Origin: Pseudomonas gingeri
Lineage (GTDB): Bacteria; Pseudomonadota; Gammaproteobacteria; Pseudomonadales; Pseudomonadaceae
Length of the DNA stretch: 64,000 bases
NCBI RefSeq assembly: GCF_013386165.1
Contig: NZ_JACAOS010000033.1
Location: 111,211 to 175,210, forward strand
Direction of reading: 5' to 3'
A program made the translations under genes and the position numbers. Below are positions 26,748-35,449 of this stretch, in pieces. Positions within the stretch are counted from its first letter, which is position 1. Each line of letters begins with the position of its first letter. The notes under the pieces are model-generated. The model did no database searches, had not been told where the DNA came from, and was given only the letters and a program-made list of their open reading frames with translations.

Positions 26748-27317
26748 ATGACCGATCAAACTCAACCTGCTGCCGAAGAGAAAAAGTACTTCAACCTGTA
26801 CCTTCATGGCATCGGCTACCTCAACAGCGTCAGAACGCTTACGCGTCATAGGCAGTCGTACCTGAAGGTTTCTGTTGCCGTACTCCAGGGCCCGGCAGAC
26901 AGCACCGATTACACCTACATCGACTGCACGGTGGTCGGTATTGAAGCGAAGCAGCTCATCAGCCATTGCGCACAAGAGATCAACAGTTCACGCGAAACCG
27001 TCTTGGCGTGCTTCACGCTCAGCGACCTTTGGGTCAGTCCCTACATCCATCAGAAAGGTGAGCGACGAAGTCAGCCGGGGGCAGGACTGACTAGCAACTT
27101 GCTCTCTCTTTCCATGCTCAGAATCAACGGTGAAACGGTGTACGCCGCACCGCCCAAGGAGCCAGCCTCAGACGTCGATTCGGCGGTTACAACGGATCTA
27201 GCCGATGTGCCGGATATCACCGATGAGCCAGTGACGGCTGATAACTCGGAGGGCACCGGTAGCGGCGATCCAATCGACGCCCTGGAAGACCCAGCGGTCG
27301 CGCACGACGCGGCCTGA
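26748..27317 (+). CDS. DUF3577 (STY4534-like) ICE protein
   Basis: A 189-aa protein beginning MTDQTQPAAEEKKYFNLYLH. The first ~125 residues (YLNSVRTL, a YIDCTVVGIEAKQLI strand pair, LSDLWVSPYIHQKG) match the DUF3577 pattern found in PFGI-1/SPI-7-type ICEs, thought to be linked to element replication or DNA binding. The C-terminal 60 residues are an acidic Asp/Thr/Glu/Pro tail, also usual for the family. The start at 26748 has GGAG upstream; an in-frame start at 26538 lacks one. The gene is followed by a clear terminator. Function is not established. Confidence 0.8.
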   Translation: MTDQTQPAAEEKKYFNLYLHGIGYLNSVRTLTRHRQSYLKVSVAVLQGPADSTDYTYIDCTVVGIEAKQLISHCAQEINSSRETVLACFTLSDLWVSPYIHQKGERRSQPGAGLTSNLLSLSMLRINGETVYAAPPKEPASDVDSAVTTDLADVPDITDEPVTADNSEGTGSGDPIDALEDPAVAHDAA

Positions 27318-27331
27318 TCCATCACTTATCC

Positions 27332-27356
27332 AGGCGCCCTGACCGGCGCCTTCTTT
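27332..27356 (+). terminator. Intrinsic terminator after DUF3577 gene
   Basis: AGGCGCC-ctgacc-GGCGCCTT stem-loop followed by TTCTTTC, 15 bp after the stop codon. Confidence 0.75.
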
Positions 27357-27412
27357 CACCTTAGGGGGCATGGGGTACCGTGCCTCCATGACTGAATACA
27401 GAGGCTGACGCC

Positions 27413-27907
27413 ATGAGTTCTAACCTTGCCTTGAATGACAGACAGGCCCCAGAAACTCAAAGCAGTGCCGAGGAAGATCTGTTGATCGAAAAAGCCATGC
27501 AAATTCTGGATCGCCGGCTATTCACTCGGGGCCCCGAGCTTCAGGACCCGCCAAAGGTCAGCGATTTCCTCAAGCTAAAATTGGCGGGGATGGACCGTGA
27601 GGTCTTTTGCGTTATTTATCTAGACATCAAGCATCGCGCCCTCGCGTTTGAAATGATGTTTCACGGAGACATTGCTCAAACCAGTGTTTACCCCCGACAG
27701 GTACTCAAACGTGCAATCGCCCATAACGCCTCAGCGATCATCGTGGCTCACAATCATCCTTCGGGATGCCCCACACCCAGCAATGCTGATCGTGAATTGA
27801 CCCAACGACTGCGTGAAGCCCTGGCGCTCATTGACGTGAAGTTGTTGGATCACTTCATCGTCGGCGCCGGCGAACCCCTCTCCATGGCCCTCCACGGCCT
27901 GATGTAA
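27413..27907 (+). CDS. radC: RadC-family JAB-domain protein
   Basis: A 164-aa protein with the JAMM/MPN+ metal motif: a Glu in the strand region near residue 80, then HNHPSGCPTPSNADRELT (H-x-H-P-S-G-x8-D), then LLDHFIVGAG. It lacks the N-terminal helix-hairpin-helix of full-length RadC, as is typical of the short RadC proteins carried by ICEs and plasmids. The proteins are presumed metal-dependent and of unknown role, despite the radC name. The gene stands alone between terminators. Confidence 0.88.
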   Translation: MSSNLALNDRQAPETQSSAEEDLLIEKAMQILDRRLFTRGPELQDPPKVSDFLKLKLAGMDREVFCVIYLDIKHRALAFEMMFHGDIAQTSVYPRQVLKRAIAHNASAIIVAHNHPSGCPTPSNADRELTQRLREALALIDVKLLDHFIVGAGEPLSMALHGLM

Positions 27908-27917
27908 CCCTTATCAA

Positions 27918-27944
27918 GGCGCCCTCCCCGGGCGCCCACTTTTG
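27918..27944 (+). terminator. Intrinsic terminator after radC
   Basis: GGCGCCC-tcccc-GGGCGCC followed by cacttttg, starting 10 bp after the stop. The 7-bp GC stem is perfect. Confidence 0.75.
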
Positions 27945-28072
27945 TGGTTTCACTTTTCCCGTGGTCCTGGCCAGGCCGGCCCCGTGGCAGGACGGCTGCC
28001 CGTCATTACGCGGTTTTTTGCCCGCGCTTTCACCTGAAGGGAAGTGATCAGTCCCAACATTTGGAGAATTCG

Positions 28073-28375
28073 ATGCCCATACCTCACCCCTCTCATTTTT
28101 TGGATGAGCTGGATGTCCGAGTCAGCTTTGAAAAGGCGCGTATTTCGAATGACCTCGACCTGGAGTCGGAAGCTCGCTTTGAAGCTGAACGCCTTGGAAT
28201 GATGGCCTTTGTCGAAGATTTGCCCCGTCGTGCCATTCCCCTATTGCTCGGTTCAGTCAGGGAGCTGAGAAAGTCCTGGATCGGCGGCTGGGATAACGCG
28301 CTGGAAATGAACGAAATGAATGCCTGTCCGTTTTGCCAGGATGGAACAGGGAACCCTTGCTCTGTTCATGATTGA
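28073..28375 (+). CDS. Small ICE hypothetical protein with Cys-rich tail
   Basis: A 100-aa protein starting MPIPHPSHFLDELDVRV, with a GGAG seven bases before the ATG. The body is acidic and helical. The C-terminus CPFCQDGTGNPCSVHD has a C-x2-C-x8-C-x2-H spacing that could bind zinc. I do not recognise a family. It lies in the variable zone between radC and pilL, where ICEs of this class carry unknown genes. A strong terminator follows. Confidence 0.6.
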   Translation: MPIPHPSHFLDELDVRVSFEKARISNDLDLESEARFEAERLGMMAFVEDLPRRAIPLLLGSVRELRKSWIGGWDNALEMNEMNACPFCQDGTGNPCSVHD

Positions 28376-28433
28376 TACGGTTAATGCTCACTCGCCGCCC
28401 TGAGGCGATTGAGGCCGCCCCTCCCTCACACTC

Positions 28434-28456
28434 AGCCCGGCCTTGTCGGGCTTTTT
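28434..28456 (+). terminator. Strong intrinsic terminator
   Basis: AGCCCG-gccttgt-CGGGCT followed by TTTTT, 58 bp after the preceding stop codon. Confidence 0.85.
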
Positions 28457-28873
28457 CGTCCAAGGATAAGCCTCTGGGGGTCATTGAGAACCGGCGGTGC
28501 GCCGAAATGAGCGCGAGCGTAGGATCGTTCTGACATGAATCGGCCAAGTGCCTTATTCGCCCCTCCCTTCATGCACCTACAGGCATCAAGTCAGCTTTGG
28601 GCCGACCAAATAGTAGGAAATGCCTGACTACCTCAACCAACGGAATTGATCGACCATTTTCACGGGGTCGCTGTCGAGGACAGCCCCTCGTCAGGTGGTC
28701 ATGATCTACAAGGCCACGACGTACAGGAGTGCGTTGATCAGTGCGGTACGCCGGGCATTCATAAGCGGGGACAGTCATCGGCACCCCAGCCGACTGAATA
28801 CCCGATTTTCACACTGACGCGGGCTTGCCGTCAGGCAGTGCCTCCGGACAAATGATCGATTGCAGGAGATACG
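28457..28873. other. Intergenic stretch without a recognisable gene
   Basis: About 415 bp. Open frames on both strands are short, lack ribosome-binding sites and resemble nothing I know. It may hold the promoter of the following small gene. Confidence 0.5.
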
Positions 28874-29224
28874 ATGAAGTCCTCAAAACACCTGAAAAAT
28901 GCGCTCAAATCGACTGGTTGTATTGAAGAAAAACTCAAGACGGCGGTGGCTGCTTGGAAGACCGACATTGGCCGTTTTGCTTCAAGCTATGAGTTGAAAG
29001 AGGTCGATTACGAATTAAGGTCGACCCTCAGGCAGCGAGAACACCAGCTTCATTCGTCCATCATTTCTCAGGGCCATGAATTAACCTGTTTGCTCATAGA
29101 CCTAAAGTCCGAATTGGATATGATCAAATTCAACAAGAATCTGCGGAACACTATTCTATTACAGTGCGTCGTTCCTATTATCATCATGGTGCCTATCCTT
29201 GCATGGATAGATTCAGTCAAATAG
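28874..29224 (+). CDS. Small coiled-coil protein with C-terminal membrane anchor
   Basis: A 116-aa protein. Residues 15-90 are charged and helical with heptad-like hydrophobic spacing, and residues 93-112 (TILLQCVVPIIIMVPILAWI) form one membrane helix. GGAG lies eight bases before the ATG. The layout is that of a tail-anchored protein facing the cytoplasm. No family is recognised. Base composition is lower in GC than the surrounding ICE genes, so it may be recent cargo. Confidence 0.6.
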   Translation: MKSSKHLKNALKSTGCIEEKLKTAVAAWKTDIGRFASSYELKEVDYELRSTLRQREHQLHSSIISQGHELTCLLIDLKSELDMIKFNKNLRNTILLQCVVPIIIMVPILAWIDSVK

Positions 29225-29447
29225 GCCACAGCTCACTCAACGTGCTCTAAGGTAGGCTGGCGATTGTCGCTCACCTCTATTGCTCGGCACAGCCTGCGTG
29301 CTGATTCGCAATCACTCATCCCATACGGGGGCACACCTCCGTACGGGCACATGTCCACTTCGCCCTGGGCATTCAGGGCTAAGCCGCCGCTACAGAAGTG
29401 CAAAAGAAGGTCCCGGGCCTCACATATGCAGAGAGCGTTTTGCCGTG

Positions 29448-29642
29448 TTAGTCGTCGAGGCTTTCCGCCAGAACGGCTATCAGGTCCATCGGGCTGCGGC
29501 TGTTGATCACGTTGTAGATCAGGTCGCGCTTGGACCGTGGCAGCTTCTTCACGCAGCTCTTGGCCGATGCCCTCACCGCTTCATCAGTACCATGAATGCG
29601 TGCGGCCAAGAGCAGCACAAGAACGACATCGGAAAGATTCAT
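29448..29642 (-). CDS. Small hypothetical protein
   Basis: A 64-aa helical protein starting MNLSDVVLVLLLAARIHGTD and containing SCVKKLPRSKRDLIYNVINS. The frame is open further upstream to 29726, but that extension has no good start. It looks like a small regulatory or accessory ICE protein; no family is recognised. It stands alone between two decayed regions. Confidence 0.45.
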   Translation of the reverse strand: MNLSDVVLVLLLAARIHGTDEAVRASAKSCVKKLPRSKRDLIYNVINSRSPMDLIAVLAESLDD

Positions 29643-29826
29643 AGCGGGGTCCAAAACAGAGAGCTGGGAGTGTAGCGGCTCTTGGGCAATCGTAAATCCC
29701 CAACAACACATCGAATGGGCATTCACGCACCGTTGGCATCGACTAACCAGGCGCGTCTTTCAAGGTACATTTTTTGATCGGGTAGCGGCGGTCTAGTTGC
29801 GAGCGTTGCAAAGTAGACTCACACCA

Positions 29827-29960
29827 CCTAGGTAGTCAGGTAGGACGTCACGGTGTCTTCAAGCATGTCCACCAGTTCAAGGTCCACGTACTGGAAGTCA
29901 TCGGGAATATCCAGAAAGTGAAGCCGCTTGTGTTCAAGCAGGCGGGCGTAATCCCACGGA
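29827..29960 (-). pseudogene. Low-molecular-weight phosphatase-like gene remnant, 3' end
   Basis: The minus strand reads RLHFLDIPDDFQYVDLELVD followed by MLEDTVTSYL and a stop. This is very like the last part of short protein-tyrosine-phosphatase-like proteins (the LDIPDD-Y/F-x-x-M/V-D-x-ELV pattern). The catalytic C-x5-R loop and most of the gene are missing, so it is a fragment. Confidence 0.45.
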
Positions 29961-30123
29961 AAGCAGAAATGCCCCTGTCGCCACCGACAGTTTTGGATTC
30001 AGGGGGCGTAAACCGCTCCTGGTGCCGTCATACGGCTGAAGCCCAGCGGAAGAGTCGTCCTGGCATCAGCCCACCCGAGGCATGTTCCTGCAATCAGGGA
30101 GGGGCGCTTTTCTCGAAATAGAT

Positions 30124-30144
30124 CTGACCTGATCCAGTTTGTTT
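30124..30144 (+). promoter_or_regulatory. ICE repeated promoter motif before pilL
   Basis: ctgacctgaTCCAGTTTgttt. It aligns over its whole length with the site at 39058, with three differences, and lies about 60 bp upstream of the pilL start. Confidence 0.5.
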
Positions 30145-30202
30145 AGGGCGTCCTCCTCGCGGATTTGACACCGTGTCCTCACACCCTCGTGAGGACACAT
30201 GG

Positions 30203-30820
30203 ATGTTTTGCTCTCGTACGCTCCCTTTGGCCGCCGCTCCGGCGGCAATAACACTCGTATTCTCGTTGGCGGTGATCACGCTGTCAGGCTGCGTGTCGTC
30301 GTTGAACAGGGATGATCCGCCCGCGTTGATGGCGTCCCCTTCTACGATGCCTTTGGTTTCGGAACGGCAGCGACTGGTCTTGCGGCCAGAGCCCTCTGCT
30401 CCGGTGCGGTATGGGCGCTACACCCTTGCCAACACCGCCCCCCGGGCTGAGCAGTTGGATCTGCTGAGCCAGGTGATCGATCTCCGAATGCCCGAAACGC
30501 TGAACCCAACCGTCCAGGAAGCCATGACGTATGCCCTTCGCCGGTCGGGTTATCGATTGTGTCCTGGGACCGGTAGCGGTGCAGAGGATGTGCAGAGGCT
30601 GTATGCCCATCCGCTGCCGGCGTCGCAGTACCACCTGGGACCTATCACCTTGCACAACGCGATGCGGGTTCTGGCGGGGCCGGCCTGGCGCGTTGAGGTT
30701 GACGAGAAGGCGCGCCAGATCTGCTTTGTGGCACGGGATCGCGTTTCGGCGCACGGGTCTGGAGGGGTTGCCTCTGGGGCGCTCACTTCACCTGCGGCCT
30801 TGCCGCCAGGAGGTGAATGA
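30203..30820 (+). CDS. pilL: PilL-type conjugative transfer lipoprotein (TIGR03748)
   Basis: About 205 aa. The start at 30203 has GAGGA seven bases before it; the longer GTG-started frame has none. The N-terminus is a lipoprotein signal (hydrophobic run then VITLSGC, the lipobox). The mature part contains RYGRYTLANTAPRAEQLDLL and the TIGR03748 core QEAMTYALRRSGYRLC and ITLHNAMRVLAGPAWRVEVD. This is the N-terminal type of PilL found at the head of the transfer operon in PFGI-1-class ICEs, an outer-envelope component of the mating apparatus. It overlaps the next gene by ATGA. Confidence 0.88.
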   Translation: MFCSRTLPLAAAPAAITLVFSLAVITLSGCVSSLNRDDPPALMASPSTMPLVSERQRLVLRPEPSAPVRYGRYTLANTAPRAEQLDLLSQVIDLRMPETLNPTVQEAMTYALRRSGYRLCPGTGSGAEDVQRLYAHPLPASQYHLGPITLHNAMRVLAGPAWRVEVDEKARQICFVARDRVSAHGSGGVASGALTSPAALPPGGE

Positions 30821-31590
30821 TGAAGCGCCTCGGCCCCTTGCCACACTCGCTTAAAAGCGGAACGGTTGTGCTGCTGGCTGCGGGTGCGCTGTACCTGGGA
30901 GGCAAGCTTTCGACGATCGCCACAGTGGCAGAATCGCTGCCCACCTTGGCCACCCTGGAGAACATGCAACATCAGTTCGATGAGGTGCGTGCCGAATGGC
31001 GTGACAGGCAGCAGGACTATGCGAAGGCGGATGACGTTCGGGTCATTGAACAGGCGATCCTTCAGCGTCTGGATGCGCTTGAGGTGGCTGGGCCTGTAGG
31101 GGGTGTTGCGTCGTTGCAGGACCTGACCGCACTGGCCGCTCGACTGGAAAGCACCGAGGGCCTGCTGCAGGTGCTCAAGAGCCGTGTGGACAGCAGCCCG
31201 CCCCTCCCTTCATCACCAGCACCCACGCCAGGCGCTGACGCTTTGTCCGCAGCCGCCTCGGCACCAGATGCCTCGGCTACTTCGGGCGCTGAATCCGCCT
31301 CGTCACCGCCCTCAGAACCCGTTGTGAAAAAGCGGCGACCTGCACGAACGGCCTCTGGTTCACCCGTGCCGGTGAAATCGGCACGTCTGCCTTTCATCCT
31401 CCTGGGCATGGAATCCCGTGGCGGAGAGTCATTTCTGGCGGTGGCGCCAATGGGCTTTAGCCAGCTGGGCGATATTCAGTTGCTGAGGCCTGAGTCCGTC
31501 TTTCTCGGCTGGCGGTTGCGGTCACTGGGGCCCGGAAAGGCTCACTTTGTCCGCCCCAATGGCACGTCTCTAATCGCTTCCTTTGGATGA
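30817..31590 (+). CDS. ICE transfer-operon membrane-anchored protein
   Basis: A 257-aa protein. Residues 10-30 are a membrane segment, 30-110 a coiled coil, and 120-165 a Pro/Ala/Ser-rich linker. A C-terminal domain (PFILLGMESRGGESFLAVAP to the end) resembles the small compact C-terminal domains of type IV pilus or secretion assembly proteins. It occupies the slot between PilL and the PFL_4693-family gene, where ICEs of this class encode a conserved unnamed protein. A bitopic periplasmic role in the mating channel is likely. Overlaps at both ends show it is in the operon. Confidence 0.65.
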   Translation: MMKRLGPLPHSLKSGTVVLLAAGALYLGGKLSTIATVAESLPTLATLENMQHQFDEVRAEWRDRQQDYAKADDVRVIEQAILQRLDALEVAGPVGGVASLQDLTALAARLESTEGLLQVLKSRVDSSPPLPSSPAPTPGADALSAAASAPDASATSGAESASSPPSEPVVKKRRPARTASGSPVPVKSARLPFILLGMESRGGESFLAVAPMGFSQLGDIQLLRPESVFLGWRLRSLGPGKAHFVRPNGTSLIASFG

Positions 31591-31600
31591 AGGCCGCCTC

Positions 31601-32332
31601 ATGAAAGCATCCTATTTTCTGGTGTGGGGCAGCCTCGGTGTGCTGTGGCAACCCCTGGTGCTGGCGGAGTCCGTGGGCGTCGTTCAATCGGAAGTCGAGA
31701 GCAGTCCGATACGTGAACAGCGGCTGTTGCCGCTGGACCGAAACCTGGCCGCCGAGTGGGGGCTCAGGCAGCAAGAGTGGGCCCGCTACCGTCATCTGAT
31801 GGAGGGGCCACTGGGGCTCTACTCACCCAACCTCGATCCGCTGACGGCGCTGGGGATTGAGGCGCGCGACCAGGATGAACAACGACGTTATGCCGAGATG
31901 CAGGTCCGGGCGGAATACACCCGTGTGCAGAAGCTGCTCGCTTATCAGAATGCCTATGACGAAGCGGCCAAGCGGTTGTACCCAGGCTTGCTGCCTGTTG
32001 ATCTGATTGGTGCCGGCAGCGAGCCACAGGCGTCTCCCGTCACGGCGTCGGGGCGGTTGTCGGTGTTTGTCACCACCGACTGCAAAGGCTGTGTTGAGCG
32101 GATCAGTCAGCTTCAGAGCGACGGCCAGGGCTTTGACCTGTACCTGGTCGGGAGTCGGAGCAATGACGACCTCATTCGGGGGTGGGCCAGCCAGGTGGGC
32201 ATTGAGTCCTCCAAGGTTCGTAGTCGCGAAATCACCCTGAACCACGATGCCGGGCGCTGGACAGCGCTCGGCGACAGTGGGGCCTTCCCGGCGGTCATGC
32301 GCCAGGTGAACGGCCAATGGCAACGGCAATGA
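31601..32332 (+). CDS. ICE protein, PFL_4693 family (TIGR03759)
   Basis: About 243 aa with an N-terminal signal peptide (YFLVWGSLGVLWQPLVLAES). The core EWGLRQQEWARYRHLMEGPL and YSPNLDPLTALGIEARDQDE is the TIGR03759 signature, followed by a thioredoxin-like C-terminal half with TTDCKGCVERI. The lone CKGC resembles a redox C-x2-C pair. It is periplasmic and part of the mating apparatus; the exact role is unknown. The start at 31601 has AAGG eight bases upstream. It overlaps the transglycosylase gene. Confidence 0.85.
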   Translation: MKASYFLVWGSLGVLWQPLVLAESVGVVQSEVESSPIREQRLLPLDRNLAAEWGLRQQEWARYRHLMEGPLGLYSPNLDPLTALGIEARDQDEQRRYAEMQVRAEYTRVQKLLAYQNAYDEAAKRLYPGLLPVDLIGAGSEPQASPVTASGRLSVFVTTDCKGCVERISQLQSDGQGFDLYLVGSRSNDDLIRGWASQVGIESSKVRSREITLNHDAGRWTALGDSGAFPAVMRQVNGQWQRQ

Positions 32333-32943
32333 ACCCGAGGCGTAAGTTTCGACCTCGGGATCGGTACCGGCCCGGGGCACCGCTGGTTCGGTTTCGACAG
32401 TGTGTTTGCCGGTATCTGGTCGGTGTGGGCAGTGGATGCCTGGTGGCGATGAAGGTCGTTGCCAGCGACACACCGCCGCCCGCGTATCAACTGGCCGCCC
32501 ATGGCACGGGGGTGCCTTCACAGGTGCTGTATGCGCTGGCCCTGCAAGAGAGCGGTACGTTATTGCGCGGTGAACGGATTCCCTGGCCTTGGACACTGAA
32601 CGTTGCCGGTAAGGCCTATCGCTTTGCGGATCGGTCAGCAGCGTGCAGTGCATTGCTGCAAGCCATACAGGACGAAGGGGCCAAACGGGTGGACGCCGGT
32701 CTTGGGCAAGTCAACCTGGGCTGGAATGGCCATCACTTTGCGCAACCGTGTGATGCCCTGGACCCCTACCGCAATTTGAAGGTGGTGACCGCCCTGCTCT
32801 TCGAGCACAAATCACCGGGAGTCGACTGGGTCACTGCCGCAGGTCGCTATCACCGGCCGGCGGGGGGTGTCCCTGCTGCGCGCTTTCGACAAGCTTTTTC
32901 CAGCCACCTCAATCGAATCACTCGCACTCACTTCAAGGATTGA
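32329..32943 (+). CDS. Lytic transglycosylase (SLT), ICE-encoded
   Basis: About 204 aa. The catalytic Glu is in YALALQESGTLLRG, followed by DAGLGQVNLGWNGHHF (the GLGQV motif) and VTAAGRYHRP, as in soluble lytic transglycosylases of family 1. The N-terminus has a hydrophobic export segment after a Lys/Arg-rich stretch. The enzyme would open peptidoglycan for assembly of the conjugation channel. The ATG overlaps the upstream stop (ATGA). Between the PFL_4693 and PFL_4695 families is its conserved position. Confidence 0.88.
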   Translation: MNPRRKFRPRDRYRPGAPLVRFRQCVCRYLVGVGSGCLVAMKVVASDTPPPAYQLAAHGTGVPSQVLYALALQESGTLLRGERIPWPWTLNVAGKAYRFADRSAACSALLQAIQDEGAKRVDAGLGQVNLGWNGHHFAQPCDALDPYRNLKVVTALLFEHKSPGVDWVTAAGRYHRPAGGVPAARFRQAFSSHLNRITRTHFKD

Positions 32944-32950
32944 AGACATC

Positions 32951-33511
32951 ATGAGTATCGCTACCGTTTTACTTGCTTCCCATACACCCCGTGCTTCGTT
33001 TGCCTCGGTTGCGCTGACCACACTGACACTCTGTTTTTGTTCCATAGCCAGAGCGGAGCTGATCGTTGTTGAGGACCGTGGGGGCAGCTCTGCCCTCGCC
33101 TATTATCGATCCCTCAACCTGTTGCCGGATGAGCAGCCGGCCCGGGCCATGACCTTACCGCCGGTGCGTATCAAGGCGTACAGCGAAGCGGATATGTTGC
33201 CGGTAAAGTCTGAGCAGCTCAGTCCAGGAAAGCTCTCCAATCGTGTGAACAACGCACCCGGGTTACGGCCAGTGTTTCTGGTGGGTGATGATGAGCTTTC
33301 GCGGCGTTGGCTGGTGGCCCGTGCGCAGGTGCTGCATGAGATGAAGGCCATTGGGTTAGTGGTCAATGTGCAGCGGATGCAGGCGCTGGATGAGTTGCGC
33401 CAACTGGGCGCTGGACTGGAGATGGTGCCGGCTGCCGCGGATGACCTGGCGCAGAGGTTGGGCATACGTCACTACCCCGCGCTGGTGACGGCTACAGCCA
33501 TTGAGCAATAA
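32951..33511 (+). CDS. ICE protein, PFL_4695 family (TIGR03765)
   Basis: A 186-aa exported protein. A signal-like segment (LTTLTLCFCSIARA) is followed by ELIVVEDRGGSSALAYYRSL and the C-terminal FLVGDDELSRRWLVARAQVL and LAQRLGIRHYPALVT, typical of TIGR03765. It belongs to the mating-pair formation set and is probably periplasmic with a thioredoxin-like fold resembling TrbC/TraW-type proteins. In the standard order traD follows at once; here a ~5.7-kb cargo block separates them. Confidence 0.85.
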   Translation: MSIATVLLASHTPRASFASVALTTLTLCFCSIARAELIVVEDRGGSSALAYYRSLNLLPDEQPARAMTLPPVRIKAYSEADMLPVKSEQLSPGKLSNRVNNAPGLRPVFLVGDDELSRRWLVARAQVLHEMKAIGLVVNVQRMQALDELRQLGAGLEMVPAAADDLAQRLGIRHYPALVTATAIEQ

Positions 33512-33677
33512 AATGCGCCTGGATTGAAGCGCCCGCGACTATCATTTACAACGGGAAGCGAACTAGACCATCACTGGCTCCAAGCCTCGGAAACCAAGCG
33601 ACTCTTGCTCGTCGTCGGTGGATGCTAAAAGAGAATTGGGTTATCCCATTCCATCGTTCGATGGCTTCATGACTTAA

Positions 33678-33896
33678 TTACTTCAGCAACAATCTCCCTA
33701 GGATTTTAGCAATGCCTTCCGGAAGCTTTTGACTGAACTTGACACACTGCCTGCAGTCAAACGTCTTCAATACATCACTTACTACTTCGATGAAAGGAAG
33801 TAGCTCGTAAATTTTGATCTGCAAGAAAAGAGCCGGTGACCTCCAGCTCTCGAAAGCTATGACTTTTCTAACAACGTACGCAGCTCGCCTTTCCAC
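33678..33896 (-). CDS. Small hypothetical protein downstream of the unknown cargo gene
   Basis: 72 codons or fewer on the minus strand, overlapping the end of the preceding gene by about 40 bp. The protein is basic and partly hydrophobic (ALFLQIKIYELLPFIEVVSD). No ribosome-binding site stands out and no family is recognised. It could be a real short partner gene or chance. Confidence 0.3.
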   Translation of the reverse strand: MERRAAYVVRKVIAFESWRSPALFLQIKIYELLPFIEVVSDVLKTFDCRQCVKFSQKLPEGIAKILGRLLLK

Positions 33897-34675
33897 GGAG
33901 CACTATATCGCGCGTCAAACACCACAGCGCGAGCACCCGATACGTTAGGGGCCAATATCGTAATTAAATCTGCGACATGAATGGCTTCAGTCATGTCTTC
34001 TACTAAATCCGACAGATAAAGACCTCCTTTATCGCGCAACTCATGCCAGTGGGAAAGACCACAACCCATATATAGATAGGCCCCGGCACTTACAGCGGCA
34101 TTTCTCAGGTCTGCCATAATTGACGCGCCATCAGTTAAACCACGCAGCATATGGTAATTCTCTAGAACTATTGTCGCTCCTGACTTTGTAGCTCCGATTA
34201 ACTCAACCAGATCCGTAACAGAAAGTGATATAGTGATCATTTTAAATCGAGGATCCTCTACAAAACCTTTGTCACCACTGCTTTGATCAAGAAGATTAAC
34301 TCCAGAAGTTATACGAGGCCAGTTATCATCACTAATACTCGCCGCATCCAAATCCTTAAAATCCACCTTGCTCATGCCCGCAAGCATTTGTCGCACGAAC
34401 ACTTGAGCCCCGTGATTCGGGATTAACAAGAGGGACTCATCAGGATTATTTCGATTTAAATGAGGAATCTTGCGATTAGCTATTCTCGCCAGAAGCTCCC
34501 TTCGCAAAGCGCTCGTACGGGAAGCAATAATTGCCACCCCAGGAAGCTCAAGTACTGGGTCTTCAACAAATGCATGGCGCCTAGATGGTTGCTCATTGAA
34601 CAAATCATCAAGGCGATCAATTTCAATCGTCAGAATGTTATCGAAACCTACGGCGCTCACATCTACCCTCAGCAA
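33857..34675 (-). CDS. Unknown protein, possibly 5'-truncated
   Basis: About 272 residues from a TTG at 34675. The frame stays open for ~17 more codons upstream (PAKFDGEKLLRVDVSAVGFD) without any ATG or GTG, so the gene may have lost its 5' end. It has a central strand-helix segment SGATIVLENYHMLRGLTDGA followed by AGAYLYMGCGLSHWHEL, which recalls a RecA-like core with a Walker-B-type strand, but no P-loop is visible. Lower GC than the ICE genes. It lies between the PFL_4695 gene and the Gabija pair and may be part of a defence block. I cannot name a function. Confidence 0.5.
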   Translation of the reverse strand: MLRVDVSAVGFDNILTIEIDRLDDLFNEQPSRRHAFVEDPVLELPGVAIIASRTSALRRELLARIANRKIPHLNRNNPDESLLLIPNHGAQVFVRQMLAGMSKVDFKDLDAASISDDNWPRITSGVNLLDQSSGDKGFVEDPRFKMITISLSVTDLVELIGATKSGATIVLENYHMLRGLTDGASIMADLRNAAVSAGAYLYMGCGLSHWHELRDKGGLYLSDLVEDMTEAIHVADLITILAPNVSGARAVVFDARYSAPWKGELRTLLEKS

Positions 34676-35125
34676 TTTTTCTCCGTCGAATTTGGCAGGA
34701 TAGCCGACTGATAATTTTCGATCAACCTTTTAGATTTAGAATTTCTAGCGATCGAGAAACGCAAAACCCGACTATGTAAGCGAGTCAAACTTATCTCTTG
34801 GCTTCAGCCCATTACCTACGTACCGGGCGAAATCGACTTGGATGATTTTTCGTTTCTTAGATGGGAGTTTTTCAGATTTCCCAGAGCTAAAACGTGTGCA
34901 GCCTATCCTGTCTTGCGGTCCTGATGACCTTCAACAAGCTATTTCCCCGACGATTATCAGACAGTTTCAACTTGTCAGGCAGCCCTTCCAAGCCCAGAAA
35001 CCGCCTCACAGTCGTAGGTGAGACTGATCATCTACGGCCGGAAAGCACAGCCCATCGCGCAGATTCTGCCTCGATGACAGGCACCGATACAGAATGATTT
35101 CGCCAGACTCAGGAATACACAATGC
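34676..35125. other. Lower-GC intergenic stretch
   Basis: About 450 bp between the unknown cargo gene and an IS3 remnant. No convincing gene, hairpin or repeat. The part nearest 34676 still reads as the 5' continuation of the unknown gene for about 50 bp. Confidence 0.4.
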
Positions 35126-35420
35126 TGTAGTGGTCTAATGAAACCGGACACCCATTTAGGCGAGAATACCCGCCAGATCGAGATGCTGTTTCACTCCGAT
35201 CCCGGATCCCAATACGCCAGTCGCCAATTTCACCAACGATTGTGGCGCTACCGCATGCGCCAGAGCATGAGCCGCCGAGGAAACTGTGGGATAACGCGCC
35301 AATGGAACGGGTATTTCGCAGTTTGAAAGCAGACGGATACCGACCACGAGTTACATGACCGGGCAGCAAACTCCGCAGGATATCAGCCAGTACCTGATGC
35401 ATCATTACAACTAGGTGTTC
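35126..35420 (+). mobile_element. IS3-family remnant with internal deletion
   Basis: The first ~55 bp (from TGTAGTGGTCTAATG) are nearly identical to the left end of the element at 63896. They join directly to the 3' part of orfB, coding for LFHSDPGSQYASRQFHQRLW and a PMER-VFRSLK-like segment with frameshifts, then for MTGQQTPQDISQYLMHHYN near the end. All of orfA and most of orfB are missing. The catalytic Asp of SDPGSQY (second D of DDE) is present but useless. It ends just before gajB. Confidence 0.75.
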
Positions 35421-35449
35421 AGCCAATCACGCCCTGATCACGAAACGAC

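Noticed and set aside
28569..28784. Open frame on the minus strand in the 28.5-28.8 kb gap
   Set aside because: Composition is not protein-like, there is no start signal and no similarity to known families.
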